A model generated the notes under the pieces. The model did not search any database and was not told where the DNA came from. It saw only the letters and a program-made list of their open reading frames with translations. 64,000 bases of DNA from Fimbriimonas sp. (lineage in GTDB: Bacteria > Armatimonadota > Fimbriimonadia > Fimbriimonadales > Fimbriimonadaceae), in the NCBI GenBank assembly GCA_031292555.1, contig JARLGV010000062.1, positions 41,140 to 105,139 of the forward strand. Reading direction: 5' to 3'. Positions 26,467 through 35,062 of this stretch are shown here, in pieces. The first letter of the stretch is position 1, and each line of letters begins with the position of its first letter. The translations under genes and the position numbers were made by a program.

Positions 26467-29364
26467 TTACTTGCTCACCGGCGCAATTCCCGTCTTTGCC
26501 ACTTCCCAAACATGGAGTTCGACAAGGTGGACCGAGTCGTTGGCGCTGCCCTTGAGCATGTTCACCTTCACGTACCTCACCGGCCTCGGCGCGATCTTGA
26601 TTTCGTCACCCGATGCGCTGGCAGGCGTCGAATTCGCCGACCGGTCGGCTATCATCGCCCAGGTCTTTCCGTCGACGCTGGATTCCACGGTGTACTGGTA
26701 GTAACGAACTCCATCCCAATATGGAAAGACCTCGATCCGATTCACCGAAAACACTTTGCCAAGGTCGACTTGAAGCCATTGAGGCGCCGGACCGGCCCAC
26801 CAACTTGAGGCGAGGTCCAGGTTGTCATCGACGGCCAATTCTGGGATCTGTCCACCTTGGGTTCCCCCCGAAACCGTCACCTTCTTACCGACAGCAAGGT
26901 TCAACGTGTGGGGCGCGATGTGATAAAACGCCATCGACGACTCGAACCCGTTGCGCCGCCCAATCGCGTCGAAGACCGCAGCCCTTACCGTAGCCGTTTC
27001 ATTAAGTGTCAGAGGCGCCGAATATGTGGACGATTCCGCCGTCGGCGGCTTTCCGTCCAGAGTGTAGCGGATGAACCCCGGCCGATCGGACGACAGCCGG
27101 ATGGTCAAAGGCTTTGTGAAACACGGAACATCGAACCCGTTCGGGTCTTTGGCATCGAGTTCGCTCGTCGAGATGTTCACCGAGTGAATCAGTCGCTCCA
27201 GAACCGCATCTGTCGAATTCAGTCTCGGCTCGAACCGGTCGAAATCCTTGCCTGATTCAGGATTCCAAATTCGTTCCGACATGGTGGCGGCCAAGCGCCG
27301 TAGATTCTGAATTTCGAGTTCTTCCGGACCTTCCCACGAGCAAGCCTGAGCGCCGTCGATGAATCGCACGTCTGGCGCTCGGAACCATTCGGTGATCGGA
27401 TAGAGACTGCCAAACCGCCCAAAACGGCCTAGATCCCACTCATAGACCTTCTTTGCCGGCCAAACGTGACGGTTGACAACATAAAGCGGCGTCCATGAGG
27501 CGTTCACCACATGATATCCGTCCTCAAGCAGGTCGGCCGGCATGTAGTAGGCGTTCTCAAATTCCATCACGAGGATATCCCTGGAAATCGGGAATTTGGA
27601 GTTGGCATCGCGACCGAATCCTTCCCAAACGAGCAGTTTTTTACCGTGCTTCTTGACCATATCGTCGACTTGGCCAATGAACCGCCTGAACAACTCCTGT
27701 TGCCCTTTTGGAGGAAGGCCGAGCGACTTCATCGCCTTCTGAAAGTCGGGATGCTGATCCACGAGGGCGATATCCGCCTCGTCGCCGCCCATGTGAAAGT
27801 AAGGAGATGAGCGAAAAACGTCGCACATCTCTCCGATCATTATATCGATCGCATGCAGGACCTCTGCATTAACGAAGTTGATCGTCGCATGATGCTCATA
27901 GGGCTTGGTGCCCCGTATCTTAAACAAGTCGGGCATCGTACGATTGAGAGTCGCCGAGTGACCCGGAATATCCATCTCTGGAACGATCGTTACGCCATGG
28001 CGATCTGCGAAAGCCACTAGATCGCGCAGTTCGGACAGGTCGTAGGCTGGGCCCCCATGCTGGTTCTGGGAATTGATGGCGGGATAGTGCGAGCTTGGGA
28101 AAGTGAATGCCTGGTCATCGGATAAATGCAACTGCAGGTAGTTGATCTTATATAGATGACAAAGAAGCACGCACTGTTTGAGCACGTCGATCGAATGCCA
28201 CCGCCGGGCCACATCGACCATGAGGCCTCGGTACGGCCGATTCGGCGCGTCGAGGATCGTCATTCGTTGCAGCACCAGATGCCCGGCCCTGCCCTCCACC
28301 GCCTGCAACAGTGTCACGGCTCCCCAAATGAGGCCACGCACCGTCGAGGCGGTTACAGAAACTGACCGATCGACCGAGATCCAGTACCCCTCGGATGGAA
28401 GTCCGGGCCGGAGCATTAGCTCAATCGATCCTTGGTGCGCTCCTTGGACGACCTCTGGTCGAACACCTGTCTTTGCCGCAATTTCGCCGGCAAGCAACTC
28501 CGCGACCGAAGCCGCCTGGGCGTCCTTCACCCGAATCGTGGCGTGGTCGAGCCTAAGGAGCCCCGCGCGAAGCCGAACCTCTCTAGGCCAAGGGACGAGA
28601 TGCAGTTTCTCCATTGCTTTTGGGTCCAACCCCAGACCTTGGGGCTCGGTGCGACCTTTGAGCACTTCGCCAAGCCCCGCTTCGAATGCACTCGCCAGGA
28701 TACGATTGCCCGCCGGCAACATATGAACTCCATCGTAAGTCAAAACGCCCCGGTCGAGTTGCCTCCAGTCAGGTCGGCGTGCAAGGCCGTCGAAGAACGC
28801 CCTCCGAAGGTCCACCACTTGCGACCCTGCGCTAAGCCCGACTTTCTTGACGATCTCGGCATATTGGTCGAGCTTTGTGTCGAGCGGGTTGCTCCCACGC
28901 GGCATCTCTCCGATCAAGGACGGCGTGGCGAGTACGACCGAAACGTGTTCGGACTTGGCTTGGGCGACCAAGTCCCGCAGATTCTGCTCGTAGACGGCGG
29001 GAGGATTGCCTTTTTCGCCGTGCCAAACGTCGTTGATCCCGATCTCGATCACGACCGCACGCGGTCTGTCCTGACGGAGAACCTCGGCAAACGGGGCCTG
29101 TGTAAACCCGTATAGGTTTTGGCACCCGTCGCGCAAATCGTTGCTCTTTCCGCCGTTGATGCCTCGCTTGATGAGCGAGATCTGAAGGCTACGCGTTCGC
29201 GGGTCTGCCTGCAGATCGTCCGCCATCATATCCAGATACCCGCCCTGCCATGTGATCGAGTCGCCAAAGAAGTCGATCCGATCGCCGGATCGGAATGGGT
29301 TGGGGGAGTCCAGCGGTAGCCCGATAGAGAACGTTGCGGCGAGGAGTGGCAGCATCAAGAACAT
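26467..29364 (-). CDS. Secreted fusion: SGNH esterase, GH20 beta-hexosaminidase and F5/8 discoidin domain
   Basis: A 965-residue protein. After a signal peptide, an SGNH/GDSL esterase domain carries GDS (Ser36), GIND, and DGVHMLP. A GH20 barrel follows, with the catalytic HMGGDEAD at about 523-530. Next comes a chitobiase-type C-terminal domain (YTLDGKPPTAESSTYSAPL), and last an F5/8 discoidin module binding carbohydrate. The ATG at 29364 has a GAGG seven bases upstream; the frame extending further upstream lacks one. Deacetylase and hexosaminidase activities together would suit acylated amino sugars; this is inference. Confidence 0.85.
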   Translation of the reverse strand: MFLMLPLLAATFSIGLPLDSPNPFRSGDRIDFFGDSITWQGGYLDMMADDLQADPRTRSLQISLIKRGINGGKSNDLRDGCQNLYGFTQAPFAEVLRQDRPRAVVIEIGINDVWHGEKGNPPAVYEQNLRDLVAQAKSEHVSVVLATPSLIGEMPRGSNPLDTKLDQYAEIVKKVGLSAGSQVVDLRRAFFDGLARRPDWRQLDRGVLTYDGVHMLPAGNRILASAFEAGLGEVLKGRTEPQGLGLDPKAMEKLHLVPWPREVRLRAGLLRLDHATIRVKDAQAASVAELLAGEIAAKTGVRPEVVQGAHQGSIELMLRPGLPSEGYWISVDRSVSVTASTVRGLIWGAVTLLQAVEGRAGHLVLQRMTILDAPNRPYRGLMVDVARRWHSIDVLKQCVLLCHLYKINYLQLHLSDDQAFTFPSSHYPAINSQNQHGGPAYDLSELRDLVAFADRHGVTIVPEMDIPGHSATLNRTMPDLFKIRGTKPYEHHATINFVNAEVLHAIDIMIGEMCDVFRSSPYFHMGGDEADIALVDQHPDFQKAMKSLGLPPKGQQELFRRFIGQVDDMVKKHGKKLLVWEGFGRDANSKFPISRDILVMEFENAYYMPADLLEDGYHVVNASWTPLYVVNRHVWPAKKVYEWDLGRFGRFGSLYPITEWFRAPDVRFIDGAQACSWEGPEELEIQNLRRLAATMSERIWNPESGKDFDRFEPRLNSTDAVLERLIHSVNISTSELDAKDPNGFDVPCFTKPLTIRLSSDRPGFIRYTLDGKPPTAESSTYSAPLTLNETATVRAAVFDAIGRRNGFESSMAFYHIAPHTLNLAVGKKVTVSGGTQGGQIPELAVDDNLDLASSWWAGPAPQWLQVDLGKVFSVNRIEVFPYWDGVRYYQYTVESSVDGKTWAMIADRSANSTPASASGDEIKIAPRPVRYVKVNMLKGSANDSVHLVELHVWEVAKTGIAPVSK

Positions 29365-29436
29365 GACCAGCCTCAGTCTAGCGCCGATTGGATTGCGAGC
29401 TTGCGGCTCAGGACACCCATTGCCCATGATGGGGTT

Positions 29437-30444
29437 ATGCTCGGAACCGAATCCTTGATTGCCCTCGCCACTGCGCTCCTGGCTCTGCCCCCTGCCTTGG
29501 CCATCCAAGGTGGTTCTCAGGCGCCTGACAGGAACTCGTTGCCCGGCCTCCGCAAACTGATGGACTCTCCGCTGCGCGACCCATCTATATGCAGGGCGCC
29601 GGACGGTTACTATTATCTGACCGGAACGGTCGAACCGTTCTACGGCTTCAACGAGGGAATCAAAGTTTGGAAATCAAAGGATCTCGTCGATTGGGCGCCC
29701 CTCGGATTCGTGTGGAAGTATGGGACGAGCCCATGGCACAAGCCATATCTCGAGAAGAGCATATCGCTCTGGGCTCCTGAGATCCACTACCTGCGCGGCA
29801 CTTTCTGGCTCTGCTACAGCATGCCGGGATATGACGGCACCGCCAAGACCTCCGGGTGCGGACTGCTGAAGAGCGTCAGCGGAAAGGCAGAGGGCCCCTA
29901 TATCGACATGCATCCTAATGATAGGCTCGGGGACGAGATCGACGCCTCCCTGTTCGAGGACACCGACGGCAGGGTGTATTTCCTTTGGCACAGCGGCAAG
30001 ATCGCTCGGATGACCGACGACATGACGGCTCTTGCCGAACCTTACCACTGGCTTCGAACGCGGGTCCCTGATATGGATCCCCACCACCACAGCGGGCTCT
30101 GCGAAAAGATCTTTGGCAAGGGCTCCTTCGATCACGTCGGCTACGAAGGGATGTTCCTCGTGAAGGCGAACGGCCGGTACTACCTAGACTGCTCGGATAT
30201 GATCAATGGCCGCTATAGCTGCATGATCGCCGAGTCGACGTCGATCTATGGACCGTACGACGCGCGTTACGAAGCGATTCCTCACGGCGGTCACAACACG
30301 TTCTTCCAAGATGAGAAGGGCCACTGGTGGTCCACGTTCTTCGGCAGCGACGAAAGCGCCCCCTGGTCCGAGCGCCCCGGCATCCTGCCGGTTCATTTCG
30401 ACAAGAAGGGACACGTCACAATGGGGCACGGGGCAGGCAGGTAG
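29437..30444 (+). CDS. Secreted GH43-like glycoside hydrolase
   Basis: A 335-residue five-bladed beta-propeller hydrolase with an N-terminal signal peptide (about 1-22). Motifs of GH43 are RDPSI (catalytic base Asp48), SLWAPEIHY, and the DEIDASLFEDTDGRVYF blade with the pKa-modulating Asp. The frame extends 12 codons upstream into a divergent region, but the ATG at 29437 yields the signal peptide and follows GGGG. GH43 enzymes release arabinose or xylose from plant cell-wall polymers. It is divergent from the SGNH-GH20 gene. Confidence 0.88.
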   Translation: MLGTESLIALATALLALPPALAIQGGSQAPDRNSLPGLRKLMDSPLRDPSICRAPDGYYYLTGTVEPFYGFNEGIKVWKSKDLVDWAPLGFVWKYGTSPWHKPYLEKSISLWAPEIHYLRGTFWLCYSMPGYDGTAKTSGCGLLKSVSGKAEGPYIDMHPNDRLGDEIDASLFEDTDGRVYFLWHSGKIARMTDDMTALAEPYHWLRTRVPDMDPHHHSGLCEKIFGKGSFDHVGYEGMFLVKANGRYYLDCSDMINGRYSCMIAESTSIYGPYDARYEAIPHGGHNTFFQDEKGHWWSTFFGSDESAPWSERPGILPVHFDKKGHVTMGHGAGR

Positions 30445-30457
30445 GGGACAGAACAAA

Positions 30458-30475
30458 GTGCCGTCGGCAAGGCAC
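30458..30475. repeat. Hairpin in the gap between GH43 and fhs
   Basis: GTGCC at 30458-30462 pairs with GGCAC at 30471-30475 around an eight-base loop; no T-run follows, so termination is uncertain. The rest of the 233-base gap holds no clear gene or promoter. Confidence 0.3.
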
Positions 30476-30677
30476 GCATGTCTCAGAACCCCAACGTGAT
30501 CAGAATCAAAGCGAAGGGTTTGCGCTTGGTCGCCTGCCCTGGGTTTGGGTGAGAGGGCCTGGCCATCCAACTCGATTTCGCCACCCTGAACCCCGTTCCC
30601 TGCTCCACGCAACCCGCCCGAAGTGGTAACGTCAGAATTCGTGGCGGAATACCTGCCAGGACACGGACGTCGAAACG

Positions 30678-32306
30678 ATGACCAATCTTGATATTGCTCA
30701 GAGCGCGGTTTTGCGCGAAATTACCGAGATCGCGAATGAAGCCGGGCTTGCCTACAAAGATTACGAGCCCCTTGGCCACTACAAGGCGAAGCTGACCCAG
30801 GACGCGGTTGCTCGACTGTCCGCCGACCGCAAAGGCAAGCTGGTTTTGGTCACCGCAATCAGCCCGACTCCCGCCGGTGAGGGCAAATCGACCACCACGA
30901 TCGGTCTTGCACAGGGCCTCCACAAGCTGGGCAAGATGGCGGTTCCCGCGATTCGGGAGCCGGCTCTCGGGCCGATCTTCGGGATCAAAGGCGGCGCCTG
31001 CGGCGGCGGCTACAGCCAGGTCCTGCCGATGGAAGATATCAACCTCTTCTTCACGGGCGACTTCCCCGCGATCACTGCCGCACACAACCTGCTGAGCGCG
31101 ATCATCGACGCCCACCTTCAATTCGGCAACGAACTGGACATCGATACCCGCGGCGAAATGTGGCCGCGCACGATGGACATGAACGACCGGGCTCTGCGCC
31201 AGATCGTCACCGGGCTGTACAGCGGGAATGGCCAGGTACGCGAGGACGGATTCGTAATCACTCCGGCCAGCGAGATCATGGCGATCCTATGCCTCTCGAC
31301 GTCCCTTGCCGACCTCAAAGTGCGTCTCGGATCGATCGTCATCGGGCGAAACATGTTACGAGAGCCCGTCTTCGCCCGAGACCTCAAGGCCCATGGGGCG
31401 ATGGCGGCTCTCCTGGTTAGCGCGATCCGCCCCAACCTCGTGCAGACGATGGAAGGCGGTCCCGCCTTCGTGCATGGCGGCCCGTTCGGCAACATCGCCC
31501 ACGGCTGCTCGTCGATTCTCGGCACCCAATGCGCACTGGGCCTATCCGAATACACGATCACGGAAGCCGGGTTCGGCGCCGACTTGGGGGCCGAGAAGTT
31601 CCTGAACATCGTGTGTCCCCGGCTTGGCTATGGTCCCGACGCGATCGTTTTGGTCGCCACCATCCGAGCCCTGCAACACCACGGAAAGGGCGACCTTGCA
31701 GTGGGAATGGGCAACTTGAGGCAGCATATCCGCCACCTGCAGAGCTATGGACCGCCCGTGGTCGTGGCGATCAACCGTCGCGCGGAGGACGCCCAAGAAG
31801 ACCACGACCGGCTGATCCAACTGTGCGCCGACATGGGGATGAAGGCCGTTTCGTGCGACCCGTGGGGCGGCGGGGGAGCCGGATGCACCGACCTCGCCGA
31901 ATCGGTCGTCGAGCTTTGCGCGACGCCATCCGAGTTCCACTCGCTTTACCGCACGGAGGATTCGGCCGAGGACAAGCTCCTGACAATCGTCCGAAGGGTG
32001 TACGGCGGCGCCGACGTCAAGCTTTCGGAAAAAGCCCGAAAGAGCCTCGACTGGCTCCGGAAGAACGGCTTCGGAAACCTTCCGGTCTGCGTTGCGAAGA
32101 CCCAGTACAGCCTTTCCGACGACCCGATGCTGATCAACGCCCCCGAGCACTTCACCCTGAACGTCCGCGAGATCCGCCTAAGCGCCGGCGCCGGCTTCCT
32201 CGTCGCAGTCTGCGGCGAAATCATGCTCATGCCCGGCCTAGGAAAGAACCCCACCGCCTTCGTCATCGACGTCGATGACAAAGGCAAGATATCGGGGCTG
32301 TTCTAG
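30678..32306 (+). CDS. fhs: Formate-tetrahydrofolate ligase
   Basis: A 542-residue one-carbon enzyme making 10-formyl-THF from formate, ATP and THF. The P-loop ITPAGEGKST-type motif appears as SPTPAGEGKSTTTIG. Family hallmarks are REPALGPIFGIKGGACGGGYSQ, GDFPAITAAHNLLSA and GADLGAEKFLNI. Length is close to the family norm of about 555. The start is ATG at 30678. The gene stands alone and converges with the hypothetical gene that follows. Confidence 0.97.
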   Translation: MTNLDIAQSAVLREITEIANEAGLAYKDYEPLGHYKAKLTQDAVARLSADRKGKLVLVTAISPTPAGEGKSTTTIGLAQGLHKLGKMAVPAIREPALGPIFGIKGGACGGGYSQVLPMEDINLFFTGDFPAITAAHNLLSAIIDAHLQFGNELDIDTRGEMWPRTMDMNDRALRQIVTGLYSGNGQVREDGFVITPASEIMAILCLSTSLADLKVRLGSIVIGRNMLREPVFARDLKAHGAMAALLVSAIRPNLVQTMEGGPAFVHGGPFGNIAHGCSSILGTQCALGLSEYTITEAGFGADLGAEKFLNIVCPRLGYGPDAIVLVATIRALQHHGKGDLAVGMGNLRQHIRHLQSYGPPVVVAINRRAEDAQEDHDRLIQLCADMGMKAVSCDPWGGGGAGCTDLAESVVELCATPSEFHSLYRTEDSAEDKLLTIVRRVYGGADVKLSEKARKSLDWLRKNGFGNLPVCVAKTQYSLSDDPMLINAPEHFTLNVREIRLSAGAGFLVAVCGEIMLMPGLGKNPTAFVIDVDDKGKISGLF

Positions 32307-32311
32307 GACGG

Positions 32312-32905
32312 TTATTTCCCGCGGCCGACGTAAGACGAAATCGCAAGTCGCTTGATGGGGACGCCTTCCTCGGGCTCGGCGTCGACTTGCTCGACGACTC
32401 GCGTCGTTCGGCCCCGAAGGGACGTCGCTAGCTTTACCATCTTTGAGAGGTCTTCGCTTGGAGCCACAAACGCATAGCTGAGGTGCTCGCTAACACCGAT
32501 CTTATTGGTCCAGACACCCACCGGGAACCAATAATAGGTTCGAGGTTCGAGCGGCTCGCCCGGCCGAAAGGGCTGGAAGGTCATGTTCGGCGTTTGCATC
32601 GCGCAGGACGTGACGAACTCGCATTGGGCGTCCCCTTCCGCCCGGCTGAATTCGCGCAAAACCGACCCGAACGGCATTGTAATGCGCTTGTCAGCCTTCA
32701 TCAGGAGGTAGATCAGCGCCGAGGAATGAACGTCGCGAAAGCGCCACGTTTGAGTCTCCCCATCTCGTGTAAGGGTGAGGGTGCAGAGGTCGAGATTTAG
32801 AACGACATTCGATAGCGAACTGAAAACGATGCTTTGAGCATCCTCGACGGAGGGCTCTATTAGGGACAGGCGGAGGTGCCATCGAACAAACGATTCGACG
32901 TTCAT
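32312..32905 (-). CDS. Hypothetical protein
   Basis: A 197-residue soluble protein of unknown family. The sequence alternates short beta strands with charged loops and contains TYYWFPVGVW and IKRLAISSYVGRGK at the C-terminus. No signal peptide or transmembrane segment. The ATG at 32905 follows GAGAG; an ATG six codons earlier lacks a binding site. It is convergent with fhs, with five bases between the stops. Confidence 0.55.
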   Translation of the reverse strand: MNVESFVRWHLRLSLIEPSVEDAQSIVFSSLSNVVLNLDLCTLTLTRDGETQTWRFRDVHSSALIYLLMKADKRITMPFGSVLREFSRAEGDAQCEFVTSCAMQTPNMTFQPFRPGEPLEPRTYYWFPVGVWTNKIGVSEHLSYAFVAPSEDLSKMVKLATSLRGRTTRVVEQVDAEPEEGVPIKRLAISSYVGRGK

Positions 32906-33310
32906 TGCTCTCGGTATACCCATTGTGTCGATCGAATTAATTCCATTTCGGGCACTCCGTCTTGAAGTTATGAAACACCATTAAGGATCAATAAGTTTTC
33001 TATGTATCTAAAGACGCAACCCGATGGCGCAAACGAGATATTGGGCACGCATATCACGACGCAAAAACTCCTCGCCACGTTCCCGCCTCATTAGGGGCGT
33101 GACGCAAGGTTGAAGGATTGCTCGGCACGGGACGAATGCGAAGCCACCCCCCCCCCCGGCAAGTTCCTGCCTCAGAGCTTCGCCTGGCCGAATCCGCTTC
33201 CATCCTCCCTGCCTATGTTGCCGTCAGCCCCGGCCAGAAGATCCCCAGCATCGAGATCAAGAACCCCTTCCAATCGTGACTGGATGCAAGGGGTTCCATC
33301 TGCTCGAACG
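32906..33310. other. Gene-poor 405-base gap with an 11-C tract
   Basis: The upstream 130 bases are AT-richer than the window average. A run of 11 C lies at 33147-33157. After it, one plus-strand frame reads like the end of a protein (VAVSPGQKIPSIEIKNPF then stop), which may be a gene remnant broken at the C-run. No complete gene or RNA was recognised. Confidence 0.35.
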
Positions 33311-33760
33311 CTACTTTCCGTCCGCGATATCGGCGTTTTCTCCCGTGCCACCCGGTTTGCCATCGGCGCCATACGACTTGACAACGAAACCGGGCTTGGT
33401 CGCCGAGCCATGTGTGGCGTAGACGTAAGGATGCCCCCAAGGGTCTTTCGGTTGGTGGCTTGAAAGATAGGGTCCCCTCCAGTCTTTGGCCCCCTTTGGA
33501 GCCACCCAAAGTGCCTTGAGCCCTTCGTTTGTCGTCGGATACCGGCTGCAGTCGAGGCGAAACTGATCGATCGCAAGGCGGAGAGTCGCCAAATCTGCCT
33601 TAGCCCTGGCCGTCTTGTCACTCCTCAACGCGCCAAGGCAACTTGGAACGGCCACAGCAGCAAGAAGCAGCACCGCACTGCCCAGAATGACTGCTTTTCG
33701 ACGAAAGTAACCGACGGATAATCCGTCCCGCAACGAACCTCTTGTTTGAATACTGGTCAT
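33311..33760 (-). CDS. GspG-like pseudopilin lacking the prepilin cleavage motif
   Basis: A 149-residue protein. The C-terminal 100 residues match type II secretion pseudopilin GspG: LRLAIDQFRLDCSRYPTTNE, GLKALW, PKDPWGHPYVY and KSYGADGKPGGTGENADI (calcium loop region). The N-terminus is unusual: an ordinary transmembrane helix (RKAVILGSAVLLLAAVAV) replaces the G-F-T/S-L-I-E prepilin peptidase site, so processing by PilD is not expected. The ATG at 33760 follows GGAGGAAG. No other type II secretion genes are nearby. Confidence 0.8.
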   Translation of the reverse strand: MTSIQTRGSLRDGLSVGYFRRKAVILGSAVLLLAAVAVPSCLGALRSDKTARAKADLATLRLAIDQFRLDCSRYPTTNEGLKALWVAPKGAKDWRGPYLSSHQPKDPWGHPYVYATHGSATKPGFVVKSYGADGKPGGTGENADIADGK

Positions 33761-34083
33761 CAATTCACTTCCTCCGCCGAGTATTTACGCAGCAGAAACC
33801 CAACATGTTCAGCGAACTTGAGATACCTAGAGAATTCACACTCTGGGGTTATCCGTCGGTGAAGTCGGAGTCACGACGCAGAATTCGCCTGTCGCAGGTA
33901 CCGCGGGTTCCTTGCGCTGCCACGGAGGCAGCGGCTACGGGGGCTGCGTTCATGCTGGAGTACGCCCTATGCCTGTACCCAAAAGGCAACCTCCTCGCTT
34001 CGAAATCGTCAATGAACTCGTGACCGACGTCTTTCCGAACTTCCTCCAGCCAACCCTGAACACCCCGAATGGAGTGAGAAACA
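33761..34083. other. Intergenic region of 323 bases, no gene seen
   Basis: This gap lies between the divergent GspG-like gene and the UROD-family gene. An open frame of 93 codons runs through part of it but has no binding site and no family resemblance. A Shine-Dalgarno-like GGAGTGAG lies at its right end, before the ATG at 34084. No RNA structure was recognised. Confidence 0.35.
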
Positions 34084-35046
34084 ATGACTGAGCTCACGCC
34101 TCGCGAACGCTTCATCGCCGCTCTCGAACGAAGACCGATACCGGGACGCGTTCCCCACTTCGAACTCGTATTTTTCCTGACGATGGAAGCCTTCGGCAAG
34201 GTGCATCCGAGCCACCGGGAGTACTCCCAGTGGCAGCAGATGACGGAGACCGAGCGCCGCTTGCATCGCAAGGAGATCGCCAAAATCTTCTTCGACACTG
34301 CCGAACGGTATGAGCATGACGCTATCTTCGTCCACCCGAACCCGGGTGGAGTCGAAGAGGAGATGCGGCTCCTCGACGAGATCCGCGCCCTCGACAACGG
34401 CAAGTACTACTTGATGTTCCACGGCGACCCGACCTTCGCCATTCCGAACGGGCAAGGAATGGAGGACATGAGCATCCGTATGCTTGAGTATCCGGAAGAG
34501 GTGGACAAAGACGCGATCCGAAGTGTCGACTGGCACCTTCGCCGCGCAGAGCGCCTAAAAGAACATGGCGTACTCGACGGCTTCGCGCTTTGCGCGGACT
34601 ACTGCTTCAACACCGGCAGTTTCCTTCCGATGCCCTGGTTCGACCGCTTCATCACTCCCCACCTGAACAGGATCGTGAAGGATTATCGAGACATGGGTTT
34701 CTATGTGATCAAGCACACGGACGGTAACATCATGCCGATTCTGGACCGGCTGGTCGGCTGCAAGCCGCACGCGCTCCACTCGCTCGACCCCCAAGGCGGG
34801 GTCGACATGGCCGAAGTGGTTCGCCTGGTCGGCGACCAAGTTTGCCTCTGCGGAAATGTCGACTGCGGCAAGCTTCAAACCGGCACGGACGAGGAATGCA
34901 TCGAGAGCGCCCGATACGCGCTCCAAAACGGCATGAAGGCGCCCGGCTACATCTTCAGCACCAGTAACTGCGTGTACACCGGTATGGAGCTAAAGCGGTA
35001 CGAGTTGGTTCACCAGGTGTGGAAGGAAGAAGGAATCCGGCGGTGA
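34084..35046 (+). CDS. Uroporphyrinogen decarboxylase-family protein (not HemE)
   Basis: A 320-residue UROD-fold TIM barrel. ELTPRERFIAALERRPIPGRVP is the usual opening. The conserved substrate-binding residues of HemE are not seen; instead KHTDGN, and CGNVDCG near the C-terminal barrel strand suggest a metal site like that of corrinoid/thiol methyltransferases (MtaA, CmuA type). Such genes abound in Armatimonadota next to carbohydrate loci. The ATG at 34084 is preceded by GGAGTGAG. Substrate unknown. Confidence 0.78.
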   Translation: MTELTPRERFIAALERRPIPGRVPHFELVFFLTMEAFGKVHPSHREYSQWQQMTETERRLHRKEIAKIFFDTAERYEHDAIFVHPNPGGVEEEMRLLDEIRALDNGKYYLMFHGDPTFAIPNGQGMEDMSIRMLEYPEEVDKDAIRSVDWHLRRAERLKEHGVLDGFALCADYCFNTGSFLPMPWFDRFITPHLNRIVKDYRDMGFYVIKHTDGNIMPILDRLVGCKPHALHSLDPQGGVDMAEVVRLVGDQVCLCGNVDCGKLQTGTDEECIESARYALQNGMKAPGYIFSTSNCVYTGMELKRYELVHQVWKEEGIRR

Positions 35047-35062
35047 GGCCCTGGCCTAACGC

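Noticed and set aside
33110..33463. Plus-strand frame through the C-run as a gene
   Set aside because: It is Pro/Arg/Ser-rich, runs opposite the GspG-like gene, and has no binding site or homologous pattern.
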